Assembly: GCA_023228945.1 (NCBI GenBank)
Contig: JALOAI010000010.1
Span: forward strand, 108,701 to 172,700
Source of the DNA: Pigmentiphaga sp.
GTDB lineage: Bacteria; Pseudomonadota; Gammaproteobacteria; Burkholderiales; Burkholderiaceae_B
DNA: 64,000 bases
Reading direction: 5' to 3'
Below, one piece after another: positions 33,602-42,361 of this stretch. Numbering within the stretch: the stretch's first letter is position 1; each line of letters starts with the position of its first letter. The translations under genes were made by a program, and so were the position numbers. The notes beneath the pieces were generated by a model that searched no databases, was not told where the DNA came from, and saw nothing but the letters and a program-made list of their open reading frames with translations.

Positions 33602-36244
33602 TCAGAGCTGGGCCGCGATCCAGTCGCGGGCGGCGTCGAGCGCGGCGGGCATGCCGGCCGGATCGCTGCCGCCGGCCATCGCCATGTCGGGCCGGCCACC
33701 GCCCTTGCCGCCCACCCGCTGGGCGGCGACGTTGACCAGATCACCCGCTTTGATGCGGCTGGTGAGATCTTTGGTGACGCCCGCCGCCAGGCTCACCTTG
33801 CCGCCCTCGGCGGTGGCGAGCAGCAGCACCGCGCTGCCGAGCTTGTCTTTGAGCTGGTCGAGCATTCCGCGCAAGGCTTTGCCGTCGACGCCCTGCAGGG
33901 CGCTGACCAGCACGGCGACATCGCCGTGGCGCACGGCCTGGCTGGCGAGGTCGGCGCCGGCGCTGGCGGCAAGCTTGTCGCGGGCCTGGGCGAGGTCTTT
34001 TTCAAGGCTTTTGAGCTCGGCCTGCAACTGCTGGATGCGGCTGGCGAGTTCGCCCGGCTGGGCCTTGAGCAGGCCGGCGGCTTCCTGGAGCAGGCCGTTG
34101 GTTTGCTGGACCCATTGCACGGCGTTGTCGCCGGTGATGGCTTCGACGCGGCGCACGCCGGCGGCCACGCCGCCTTCGGCGACGATCTTGAACAGACCGA
34201 TATCGCCGGTGCGCCGCACGTGGGTGCCGCCGCAGAGCTCGCGCGAGAAGCCGATGTCGAGCACGCGGACTTCGTCGCCGTATTTTTCGCCGAACAGCGC
34301 CATTGCGCCGCCGGCCACGGCATCGTCGTAGCCCATCAGCCGGGCCTGTACCGGGGCGTTGGCCAGCACTTCGCGGTTGACGATGGCCTCGACGGCGGCG
34401 ATCTGCGCCGGCGTGAGGGGAGCATCGTGGGCGAAGTCGAAGCGGGTTTTGTCGGCATCCACCAGCGAGCCCTTCTGCTGCACGTGGTCGCCCAGGACTT
34501 CGCGCAGGGCCTTGTGCATCAGGTGGGTGGCCGAGTGGTTGCGCACGGTGCGCTCGCGACGCACGGCATCGACCTGGGCGCGGACGGAGTCGCCCACGGC
34601 CAGGACGCCGGCCTCGAGGGTGCCATGGTGGCCCGAGACATCGGACTGCACCTTTTGCGTATCGAGCACGGCGAAGCGCAGGCCGCCGGCGCCCGTGAGC
34701 AGGCCGGCATCGCCGTGCTGGCCGCCCGATTCGGCATAGAAGGGGGTTTGGTCGAGTACCACGACCACGCCCTCCTGGCCGGCTTCGACGCGAGGCACGG
34801 CGGTGCCGTCGACGTAGAGCGCGAGCACGGTGGCATCGCTTTCCAGATGGTCGTAGCCGCGGAACTCGGTTTTATCGCCCTCGTAGCTGAGGCCGGCCGC
34901 CATCTTGAACTTGCCGGCGGCGCGCGCCTGCTCGCGCTGACGCTGCATGGCGGTGTCGAAGCCGGTGGTATCGACTTCCACCCCCCGCTCACGGCAGATG
35001 TCGGCGGTGAGGTCGAGCGGAAACCCGTAAGTGTCGTAGAGCGTGAACGCGGTATCGCCGTCGAGTACGGGCTGTTCGCGGCCCGCCAGCGCGGCCAGCG
35101 CGCCGTCGAGGATGCGCATGCCGTGCTCGAGGGTTTCGCCGAAGCGTTCTTCTTCCTGGCGCAGCACCTGGATCACCCGATCCTGCGCCTTGGCGAGTTC
35201 GGGGAAGGCGTCGCCCATCTCGGCGACCAGATCGGGCACCAGGCGATGAAAGAAGGGCTTGGTCTGGCCCAGCTTGTAGCCGTGGCGCAGGGCGCGGCGG
35301 ATGATCCGCCGCAGCACATAGCCACGGCCTTCGTTACCGGGAATGACCCCGTCGACGACCAGGAAGGAACAGGCGCGGATGTGATCGGCGATGACCTTCA
35401 GCGAGTTATTGGCCAGATCGGGCGCCGCGTTGCCGTTGGCGGCGATCTCGCGCGCGGCGGCCTGGATCAGGTTCTGGAAGAGGTCGATCTCGTAGTTGGA
35501 ATGCACGTGCTGCAACACGGCGGCGATGCGCTCCAGGCCCATGCCGGTATCGACGCAGGGCTTGGGCAGCGGATTCAGCACGCCATCGGGACTGCGATCG
35601 AACTGCATGAACACCAGATTCCAGATCTCGATGTAGCGGTCGCCGTCTTCCTCGGGCGATCCCGGCGGACCGCCCCACACGCCGGGGCCGTGGTCGTAGA
35701 AGATCTCGGAGCAGGGGCCGCAGGGGCCGGTGTCGGCCATCTGCCAGAAGTTGTCGGAGGCGTAAGGCGCGCCTTTGTTGTCGCCGATGCGCACGATGCG
35801 CTCGGCCGGTACGCCGATTTCATCATGCCAGATGGCATAGGCCTCGTCATCGGTCTGATAGACGGTGACCCACAGTTTTTCGGCCGGCAGACCATAAACG
35901 CTGGTGAGCAGCTCCCAGGCGTACTGGATGGCTTCGCGCTTGAAATAATCGCCGAAGCTGAAGTTGCCCAGCATCTCGAAGAAGGTATGGTGGCGGGCGG
36001 TGTAGCCGACGTTCTCGAGGTCGTTGTGCTTGCCGCCTGCGCGCACGCTGCGCTGGCTGCTGGTGGCGCGCCGGTAGGGCCGGGTTTCGCGGCCCAGGAA
36101 AACGTCCTTGAACGGCACCATGCCGGCATTGGTGAAAAGCAGCGTCGGATCGTTGGCGGGAACGAGCGAGGCCGAAGGCACGATGGTGTGGCCCTTGGAC
36201 TCGAAGAACTGCAGGAATTTCTGACGGATCTCGGCGGATTTCAT
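33602..36244 (-). CDS. alaS: alanyl-tRNA synthetase
   Basis: 880 residues. The class II catalytic domain begins MKSAEIRQKFLQFFESKGH with motif 2 and 3 features (TRPYRRATSSQRSVRAGGKHND; GNEGRGYVLRRIIRRA). The editing domain has HSATHLMHKALREV and the zinc motif CGGTH, and the C-terminal oligomerisation/DHHA1 part ends GGKGGGRPDMAMAGG. The start is the family start. It leads a run with tusA-like, YciO/YrdC-like, M50 and LuxR genes. Confidence 0.97.
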   Translation of the reverse strand: MKSAEIRQKFLQFFESKGHTIVPSASLVPANDPTLLFTNAGMVPFKDVFLGRETRPYRRATSSQRSVRAGGKHNDLENVGYTARHHTFFEMLGNFSFGDYFKREAIQYAWELLTSVYGLPAEKLWVTVYQTDDEAYAIWHDEIGVPAERIVRIGDNKGAPYASDNFWQMADTGPCGPCSEIFYDHGPGVWGGPPGSPEEDGDRYIEIWNLVFMQFDRSPDGVLNPLPKPCVDTGMGLERIAAVLQHVHSNYEIDLFQNLIQAAAREIAANGNAAPDLANNSLKVIADHIRACSFLVVDGVIPGNEGRGYVLRRIIRRALRHGYKLGQTKPFFHRLVPDLVAEMGDAFPELAKAQDRVIQVLRQEEERFGETLEHGMRILDGALAALAGREQPVLDGDTAFTLYDTYGFPLDLTADICRERGVEVDTTGFDTAMQRQREQARAAGKFKMAAGLSYEGDKTEFRGYDHLESDATVLALYVDGTAVPRVEAGQEGVVVVLDQTPFYAESGGQHGDAGLLTGAGGLRFAVLDTQKVQSDVSGHHGTLEAGVLAVGDSVRAQVDAVRRERTVRNHSATHLMHKALREVLGDHVQQKGSLVDADKTRFDFAHDAPLTPAQIAAVEAIVNREVLANAPVQARLMGYDDAVAGGAMALFGEKYGDEVRVLDIGFSRELCGGTHVRRTGDIGLFKIVAEGGVAAGVRRVEAITGDNAVQWVQQTNGLLQEAAGLLKAQPGELASRIQQLQAELKSLEKDLAQARDKLAASAGADLASQAVRHGDVAVLVSALQGVDGKALRGMLDQLKDKLGSAVLLLATAEGGKVSLAAGVTKDLTSRIKAGDLVNVAAQRVGGKGGGRPDMAMAGGSDPAGMPAALDAARDWIAAQL

Positions 36245-36430
36245 CGGGAGTGCCAGCGCATGCTTTGCAAAAGGTAAACAGCTGATTATAGGGGCAGGCC
36301 AGGGCAAAGCTTACACGCCGGCCTTGGCGGCGCGTCGTCGTGGTTTTTGTACCATAGGGCGGCGGGGCGGCGAGCCCGTGCGTCAGCTACCCCGACGACG
36401 GTTCCACGGGTTTCAGGTCACACTGCTGCT

Positions 36431-36462
<32 letters not shown>

Positions 36463-36529
36463 TATGTCGGCTGGGGTAGTATGTGGCGCTGTTCGTCACC
36501 CGCCCCTATCGCCGCGCCCGGCTTCTTGC

Positions 36530-37684
36530 ATGTCCGCCTCCGCTTCGCCCCGATTCTTTCTGCTCGCCTGCGCGGGCTTTGCCAGCATGTGCAGCATGCG
36601 CGTCACCGACGCCATGCTGCCCGCACTGGCCAGCCAGTTCGGTACCACCACCGGCGCCACCGCCAGTGTGGTCTCGGTCTTCGTCATCGCCTATGGCCTT
36701 TGCCAACTCATCTATGGCCCGCTGGGCGATCGCTATGGCAAAACGCGGGTGGTGCGGGCGGCGGTGGCGGCCGCGGCGGTGATCAACCTGGCGCTGATGT
36801 TCTCGCCGTCCTTGTCGGCCATGACGGGCCTGCGCCTCCTGGCTGGCGCGGCGGCGGCCGGGATCGTGCCGCTCTGCCTGGCCTTCATTGGCGATGCGGT
36901 GCCGTATGCTGAGCGCCAGGCGGTACTGGCGCAGTTTCTCACCGGCTTGATCGCCGGCATGATCGTCGGCCAATGGGCGGGCGGTGTATTCGCCGACTTC
37001 GTCGGCTGGCGCTGGGCTTTCGCCTGCCTTGCCGTGATCTTCAGCGGCGTTGCGCTGGCGATGTGGCGCAATCTGCCCACCGCGGCGGGGGCGGAAACCA
37101 GCGCGGCGTCCTTCGTGCAGCAGGTCAAACGAGTGCTGGCCATCGCCTGGGCGCGGAAAGTGGGGCTTTACGCCCTGGTCGAGGGCGCTCTGGTGTTCTC
37201 GTCCCTGGTCTTCGTGCCCAGCTATCTCCATGCCCGCTTCGACGTTTCGCTCAACCTGGCGGGGGCGCTGGTCACTCTGTTCGGGGTGGGCGGCCTGGTC
37301 TATGCCACCAGCGCCCGGCATCTGGTGTCCCGCTTCGGCGAGCGCGGCCTGTCGATCTACGGCGGAGCGCTGCAAGGCCTGGGCCTGGCCATGCTGGCGT
37401 TCGGGCCGCACTGGCAGTGGGCACCGCCCGCCTGCTTCCTGTTCGGCCTGGGCTTCTATATGCTGCACAACACGCTGCAGACCCACGCCACGCAGATGGC
37501 GCCCCAGGCCCGCGGCACCGGCGTGGCCCTGTTCGCGTGCATGCTGTTCCTGGGGCAGTCGCTGGGCATCAGCGGCGTCGCCCTGATCGTCGACCGCTGG
37601 GGCACACAGGCGGTGTTCCTGATCAGCCTGGTGGGCCTGCCACTGGTGGGCGGCGCCTTTGCCCGTAGCTTGAGCCGCCGGTAG
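36530..37684 (+). CDS. MFS transporter (drug or metabolite efflux type)
   Basis: 384 residues and about 12 membrane helices. The intracellular loop after helix 2 reads YGPLGDRYGKTRVV, the MFS motif A. Repeating glycine-rich helices follow, for example GLIAGMIVGQWAGG, motif-C-like for antiporters. The start MSASASPRFF was chosen at the first membrane helix; an upstream frame passes through the hexamer repeat. No neighbour indicates a substrate. Confidence 0.88.
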   Translation: MSASASPRFFLLACAGFASMCSMRVTDAMLPALASQFGTTTGATASVVSVFVIAYGLCQLIYGPLGDRYGKTRVVRAAVAAAAVINLALMFSPSLSAMTGLRLLAGAAAAGIVPLCLAFIGDAVPYAERQAVLAQFLTGLIAGMIVGQWAGGVFADFVGWRWAFACLAVIFSGVALAMWRNLPTAAGAETSAASFVQQVKRVLAIAWARKVGLYALVEGALVFSSLVFVPSYLHARFDVSLNLAGALVTLFGVGGLVYATSARHLVSRFGERGLSIYGGALQGLGLAMLAFGPHWQWAPPACFLFGLGFYMLHNTLQTHATQMAPQARGTGVALFACMLFLGQSLGISGVALIVDRWGTQAVFLISLVGLPLVGGAFARSLSRR

Positions 37685-37785
37685 GCCGCCTGGATCCAAC
37701 CGCGGCGTCGCGGTCATCGTCATCACAACGATGCGCTGAATCCGATGGGGAATTCAGGAGGTTCCAGGGCTTGTCATCTAAAAAT

Positions 37786-37830
37786 GCAATGATATATCAT
37801 CTCGTTAATTGAACAACGATATAACATTGC
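37786..37830 (+). promoter_or_regulatory. Zur-like palindromes upstream of the ZnuD-type receptor
   Basis: ATGATATATCAT (37789-37800) is a perfect 12-bp palindrome, and GCAATGATATATC (37786-37798) forms an inverted repeat with GATATAACATTGC (37818-37830), differing at one position. The pattern ATGnTATAnnAT fits Zur-type operators of proteobacteria. AT-rich -10-like sequence overlaps. It sits directly before a His-rich zinc receptor gene, which supports the assignment. Confidence 0.6.
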
Positions 37831-37834
37831 AAAT

Positions 37835-38014
37835 ATGAAATCCGGATATCGCAATACGACTGCCCAAACCGAGACGTCCAAGGCACCCGAGGCGGGGGAA
37901 AAGCCGCCGGGTAGGGCGGAACTCGTCCTAGGAGCATCAACGTCCAGATACGCAGCGGCCGGGCTTCCGGCGTTGACCACGAGCCAACGCGCAAGCCCCG
38001 TCCTTGAGGACGGG
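37835..38014 (+). other. transposon-end-like 5' leader of the ZnuD gene (left part)
   Basis: This segment and the next 90 bp keep the ZnuD frame open but have no signal peptide or domain character. It contains the hairpin CCCCGTCCTTGAGGACGGGG (37996-38015) followed by AAGCGAGGC. The same AAGCGAGGC and a hairpin plus TTCTTCAC-type end recur at 45716-45745, suggesting the ends of a Y1-transposase (IS200/IS605-type) element. No tnpA or tnpB coding remnant could be confirmed. Confidence 0.4.
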
Positions 38015-40264
38015 GTGAAGCGAGGCAGTCGTTCCCTGGAGCCGAAGGCTCCCCCGAATGGTGGCGGAGAAGCTCCGGCCGGGAGGCCGGAGTTCTTCAC
38101 GGCGGGCCCTGTCATTCAAAGCGTCCGATGCCTTGCCTGGTGCTCGGGCTCGGCGCTGGTCCTCACAGCTTCGTGGGCCGCGGCAGCCCAACCAACGGTG
38201 GTCGAGGCGCCGGTGTCCGAGCTGCGGCCCATCGTCGTATCGGCCGCCCCACTGGATCGCGGGGCCGACGAGATCGCCGGCCCGGTACTGGTACTCGAAG
38301 GCGCCGATCTGAACTGGCGGCGCCAGCCGACGCTGGGCGATACCCTGGATGGCGAGCCCGGCATCCATAGCGATAACTTTGGCGCCGGCGCAAGCCGGCC
38401 GGTCATTCGCGGGCAAACCGCGCCGCGTGTTTCGGTCCTGTCGGATGGCTCGCCGCTGCTCGACGCTTCGGCGGTCAGCCCCGACCACGTGGTGGACGTG
38501 GAAACCGGGCTGGCGCGCCGCATCGAAGTCCTGCGCGGCCCGGCCACGCTGTTGTACGGTGGCGGCGCGATCGGCGGCGTGGTGAACGTGCTGGATGACA
38601 AGATCCCGACCGCGGTGCCGGAGCGCGGCGTGGAGGGCGACTTGCGATTGTTGGCAGATACCGGCGCGCGTCGACGGTCGGCGGCGGTGGGCCTGACCGC
38701 GGGCACCGGCTCCTTTGCGGTCCGCTTCGAAGGCTTGCGCGGCCGCAGCGATGATTACCGCGTGCCCGACCAGGCCACCTCACGCCAGCCGGACACCTTT
38801 ACCGATACCAAGGCCGGCACGCTCGGCATGTCGTGGATCACCTCGCGCGGCTATGCCGGCATTGCCTGGACCGAGCAGCGGCGCCAGTACGGCCTGCCGG
38901 GGCACAGCCATGACTACGCCGATTGTCATCCGCACGGCTCGCACCTGCATTGCGGCGGCCACGACCACGGACATGGGCATGGTCACGCCGCCCACGGCCT
39001 CTTCGCCCTGGCCTCGAGCCATGACGATGATCACGGCCACGATCACGACGATCATGATCATGACCACGGCGAGCATGGCGACCATGACCACGATCACGAT
39101 CACGATCACGCCGGCCCCTGGATCGACCAGAAAAGCCGGCGCCTGGATTGGCGCGCCGACTATCGCGATCCGCTGCCCGGTTTCTCTCGCGTGCGGCTGC
39201 GCGGTGGCTGGACGGATTATCGCCACGACGAAATCGAAGAGGACATCACGGCAACCCGCTTCCGCAATCGCGGTCATGACGGCCGGATCGAACTGGACCA
39301 CAAACCGCTGGCGGGCTGGCGCGGCACGCTGGGCGCTTCCTGGCTGCGCAGCGATTTCGACGTGACCGGACTCGAAGCCTTCATGCCACGCACGGTGACC
39401 CAGTCGCAAGGGCTGTTCCTGGTGGAAACCTATGAGCTGGGCGATTGGCGGTTCGAAGCCGGCGCGCGCCAGGATTGGCAGCGCGTCAGGCCCGACGACC
39501 AGCAACCGTCATGGCGCGGCAGCGCAACCTCGCTGTCCGCGGCCGCGCTGTGGAGCTTCACGCCCGGCTACAACGTCGGCCTTACCCTCAGCCGCTCGCA
39601 GCGCATGCCCAATGCGCAGGAGCTGTATGCCCGCGGCGTGCATCTGGCCACCAATACCTACGAGATCGGCAATCCCGAGCTCAGCCGTGAAACCGGCTAC
39701 AACGCCGACCTCACGCTGCGCAAGATCCAGGGCGATACGCGCTTCGAGGTGAGTGCCTATCATCACCGGATCCGCAACTATATCTATGCGGACACCCTCG
39801 ACCGCTATGAGGATTTCCGGCTGATCGAGTATCGCCAGCGCGATGCCACGTTCACCGGGGTCGAGGGGCGGGTCGAACAGCGGCTGACCCCGATCTGGTC
39901 CGTCGTCCTGTCGGGCGATCTGGTGCGGGCACGCTTCAGCGGGGGCGGCGATCTGCCGCGCATGCCCGCGGCCCGGCTGGGAGCGGGCGTGCGGGCGCAA
40001 TGGCAGGGCTGGAGCGGCCGGGTGGATGTGTTCCGGGTGTTCGCGCAGAACCGCATCGCCGAGTTCGAAAGCTCCACGCCCGGCTACACCATGGTCAACG
40101 CCGGCGTCAGCTACCGCTGGCAGATGGGCGGCGCGGGCTATGAGGTCTCGCTGCGCGGCTACAACCTGCTGAACAAAGTTGCCTACAACCATGCGTCGTA
40201 TCTGGCGAACACGGTGCCGCTGCCCGGGCGCAATGTGGTGCTGGGGTTGAACATCTCTTATTGA
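38015..40264 (+). CDS. znuD: ZnuD-like TonB-dependent zinc receptor with His-rich loop
   Basis: 749 residues from GTG 38015. The plug domain carries the TonB-box-like LRPIVVSAAPLDR and PVIRGQTAPRVSVLSDG; the barrel ends in the terminal strand NVVLGLNISY. A loop at about 296-366 has some 25 His residues in HDHDHD runs plus a CxxC-like CHPHGSHLHC, as in neisserial ZnuD. The start is uncertain: the frame is open from ATG 37835; GTG 38015 follows GAGGA; ATG 38128 is off frame by one base from a good signal peptide (CLAWCSGSALVLTASWAAAAQ). The gene may be frameshifted at its 5' end. Confidence 0.8.
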   Translation: MKRGSRSLEPKAPPNGGGEAPAGRPEFFTAGPVIQSVRCLAWCSGSALVLTASWAAAAQPTVVEAPVSELRPIVVSAAPLDRGADEIAGPVLVLEGADLNWRRQPTLGDTLDGEPGIHSDNFGAGASRPVIRGQTAPRVSVLSDGSPLLDASAVSPDHVVDVETGLARRIEVLRGPATLLYGGGAIGGVVNVLDDKIPTAVPERGVEGDLRLLADTGARRRSAAVGLTAGTGSFAVRFEGLRGRSDDYRVPDQATSRQPDTFTDTKAGTLGMSWITSRGYAGIAWTEQRRQYGLPGHSHDYADCHPHGSHLHCGGHDHGHGHGHAAHGLFALASSHDDDHGHDHDDHDHDHGEHGDHDHDHDHDHAGPWIDQKSRRLDWRADYRDPLPGFSRVRLRGGWTDYRHDEIEEDITATRFRNRGHDGRIELDHKPLAGWRGTLGASWLRSDFDVTGLEAFMPRTVTQSQGLFLVETYELGDWRFEAGARQDWQRVRPDDQQPSWRGSATSLSAAALWSFTPGYNVGLTLSRSQRMPNAQELYARGVHLATNTYEIGNPELSRETGYNADLTLRKIQGDTRFEVSAYHHRIRNYIYADTLDRYEDFRLIEYRQRDATFTGVEGRVEQRLTPIWSVVLSGDLVRARFSGGGDLPRMPAARLGAGVRAQWQGWSGRVDVFRVFAQNRIAEFESSTPGYTMVNAGVSYRWQMGGAGYEVSLRGYNLLNKVAYNHASYLANTVPLPGRNVVLGLNISY

Positions 40265-40340
40265 GCGGCGGGCATTCATCCATTTTCTTTGATCGTCTCC
40301 CCTACGACCCCGACACCGGTTTCACACGCCCATTACCCGG

Positions 40341-40505
40341 ATGTTCTTCTTGGCCGAAGGCATCGCGGTTTCATCCGAAACGGGCGTCGATTCCTTTGCC
40401 CAACTGCCGGATTTCGTAAAAAGCAATCCCGGCAAAGTGTCGTTCGGTACGCTGGGCGATCAGTCGGTGCAACAACTGATGGTGGGCTGGTTGACTCAGA
40501 TATAG
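40341..40505 (+). pseudogene. Bug-family (tripartite tricarboxylate) binding protein relic
   Basis: A 54-residue frame reads MFFLAEGIAV, then SFAQLPDFVKSNPGKVSFGT, then TAG. The central segment matches the interior of Bug proteins, where LxELVxxAKxxPGKLxxGS precedes a conserved glycine block. Neither the signal peptide nor the C-terminal half is present. It is a fragment between the ZnuD gene and an IS5 copy, probably left by deletion. Confidence 0.7.
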
Positions 40506-40560
40506 TCGCTCCGAAACGTTGGAAATACTCGGAACGATCGGCGGCGGCGCGCGCCTGGAT

Positions 40561-40601
40561 GAGTTCGGGAGTTCGGGAGTTCGGGAGTTCGGGAGTTCGG
40601 G
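40561..40601. repeat. 9-bp tandem repeat (GTTCGGGAG) about 4.5 copies
   Basis: Head-to-tail GTTCGGGAG units occupy 40563-40598 with partial flanks, 75 bp before the left end of the IS5 element. It lies in non-coding sequence. Confidence 0.85.
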
Positions 40602-40674
40602 CGTTGTTATATGGCGCCAGACAGCATGAGCTGCTGCGGCGTCTCCAGATGGGTGGACATGGGGCGGATCCTTA

Positions 40675-41810
40675 GGGCGCCTCGAAAAACCTCAAAGTTA
40701 CTTAATATTGGTACAATAAACCCTATCGAAGTCAACGTGATCTGACTGTCCCACCATGTCTGGCAACGCCATCAAAAACGACCTGTTTTCCCACGACCAG
40801 CGCCGCCAGAAGCTCGACGATTTGGGCGATCCGCTCCAGGCGCTGGAAGCTCACGTTGACTTCGCCGCCCTGGCCGCCGAGGTCGATCGCGTGGCACCGC
40901 GAGAGGTCAACCCCAAGGGTGGCCGGCCTCCTTACCCGACCGAGACGATGGTTCGCATCCTCATGCTCAAGCGACTGCACAACCTGTCGGACGAGCAGAT
41001 GGAATACCAATTGCTTGATCGCATGAGCTTTCAGCGTTTCTGCGGCCTGAGCTTTTCGCGCACGGTGCCGGATCGCACCACCATCTGGAGCTTCGAGAAC
41101 CGCATTGGCGCCGAAGGCGCACAAGCTATTTTTCAGGCCATGAAGCGCCAACTCGAGCGCAAGGGCTATATCGCCCGCTGCGGCCAGCTCATCGATGCTA
41201 CCGTGGTGCAGGCGCCGACCCAGCGTAATTCTCGCCAGGAGAACGACCAGATCAAGGCGGGCAAGATGCCCGACGACTGGTCCAAGGCCAAGCGTGCCCA
41301 AAAGGATGTGGATGCCACCTGGACGAAAAAGCACGGCAAGTCGTACTTCGGCTATAAGCTCTCGATCAACGCGGATAACCGCCACAAGGTGATTCAGCGA
41401 ATCGTGACCGACACGGCCAGCACCCACGATAGCCAGCACTTTGAAGACCTGGTCGATCCGAGCAACACCAGCCGCGACATTTTCGCCGACCGGGCCTTTC
41501 CCTCGAAAGAACGCGACCACTGGTTGCGCGAGCACGGATACCGCCACCAGATCCAGCGCAAGGGTACGGCCCACAAGCCGCTTTCGGACTGCCAGAAGCG
41601 CCGCAACCGGCGCATTGCCAAGACCCGGGCACGCGTCGAGCATGTGTTCGCCAGCCTGGAGCAGATGGGGGGCAAGCTCATCCGAACCATTGGCATGGCA
41701 CGAGCCACGTTCGCCATGACAATGATGGCCGCCTGCTACAACGCCAAGCGGCTCGTCTCGCTCCACAAGAGCGGAATTGCGCCCTTTTGAAGGGCGAGGT
41801 GCGCTGGATT
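40675..41810 (+). mobile_element. IS5-family insertion sequence, ends approximate
   Basis: The transposase gene is flanked by a left end GGGCGCCTCGAAAAACC (from 40675) and a partly matching right end whose reverse complement is GCGCACCTCGCCCTTC (to about 41810). TTAG, a typical IS5-type target, adjoins the left end, but no matching copy follows the right end, so the right boundary is uncertain or was altered by recombination. Confidence 0.6.
40756..41790 (+). CDS. IS5-family transposase
   Basis: 344 residues, full length. An N-terminal DUF772-type domain contains RPPYPTETMVRILMLKRL. The DDE residues lie in GQLIDATVVQAP, IFADRAFPSKE and RARVEHVFASLEQMGG, the last being the IS5 Y-(2)-R-(3)-E-like block with E. 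The frame is intact, with no frameshift, so the element may be active if its ends are functional. Confidence 0.93.
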   Translation: MSGNAIKNDLFSHDQRRQKLDDLGDPLQALEAHVDFAALAAEVDRVAPREVNPKGGRPPYPTETMVRILMLKRLHNLSDEQMEYQLLDRMSFQRFCGLSFSRTVPDRTTIWSFENRIGAEGAQAIFQAMKRQLERKGYIARCGQLIDATVVQAPTQRNSRQENDQIKAGKMPDDWSKAKRAQKDVDATWTKKHGKSYFGYKLSINADNRHKVIQRIVTDTASTHDSQHFEDLVDPSNTSRDIFADRAFPSKERDHWLREHGYRHQIQRKGTAHKPLSDCQKRRNRRIAKTRARVEHVFASLEQMGGKLIRTIGMARATFAMTMMAACYNAKRLVSLHKSGIAPF

Positions 41811-41962
41811 GCCCTGGCCCGGGGTAATCAGGCGAGAATCACGGGGTAAATTGATGAAAGATAGGCAGAAAACCGTTCGCACAGCGGGCGCCATGCGTCA
41901 CATCGGCTTCATGATGCTCGACTTACCCGGAAATCAGGGGATGATCGAGGTGCCCCTATGTG

Positions 41963-42361
41963 ATGGAAGGCGGCAAGCGCCCGCAAGGTGCGAGCAATGG
42001 CATCGACGACGCCGAGTACGTGCGCGGCGGCAAGGCTCGGATAGCCGACCTGACCCTGTATCTGGCGCAGTTCGATGGCGTGGTGATGCTGCTCCAGCGC
42101 GACAGCGAAAGCATGCCCGTCCCGCTGCCTTACGGCACACGGCTCGATGCCGCGGAGGTGGGAATCGATTTTTCCACCCCCACTTTGCTGGCCAACCCGG
42201 CACTGAGCTCGCGTACGGATCTTTGCGCGTACCGCACCAGCGGCGTGATTCCTCATGAATGCAGGCTGGCGGGCCTGAGCCTTACGATCCTGCCGGACGG
42301 GTCGCTGGTGTTCATGCCGCTACCCGCCGCGGGAGGAGAATACCTGCCCGCCGGCCATTAG
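41963..42361 (+). CDS. hypothetical protein, 132 aa, convergent to the SOS pair
   Basis: I do not recognise a family. Residues 25-100 have regular alternation of strands (ARIADLTLYLAQFDGVVMLL, GIDFSTPTLLAN, GLSLTILPDGSLVFMPL), and the codon usage is GC-rich. The ATG follows a run of overlapping ATG/GTG codons and no clear ribosome site is visible; translation could begin elsewhere. The gene stops at TAG inside the left TTAG of an 80-bp mobile element. It lies between the IS5 copy and the SOS pair. Confidence 0.5.
   Translation: MEGGKRPQGASNGIDDAEYVRGGKARIADLTLYLAQFDGVVMLLQRDSESMPVPLPYGTRLDAAEVGIDFSTPTLLANPALSSRTDLCAYRTSGVIPHECRLAGLSLTILPDGSLVFMPLPAAGGEYLPAGH

Noticed and set aside
40608..40660. 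17-codon minus-strand frame MSTHLETPQQLMLSGAI
   Set aside because: It could be the head of a gene cut by the 9-bp repeat, but it is too short to support and has no strong ribosome site.
40732..41766. 344-aa minus-strand frame opposite the IS5 transposase
   Set aside because: The plus strand encodes a clear IS5 transposase with DDE residues; the reverse frame has no known motif.
41809..41962. Upstream extension or frameshifted 5' part of the 132-aa gene
   Set aside because: The other frame (MKDRQKTVRTAGAMRHIGF...) is open but joins only by a frameshift that nothing else supports.
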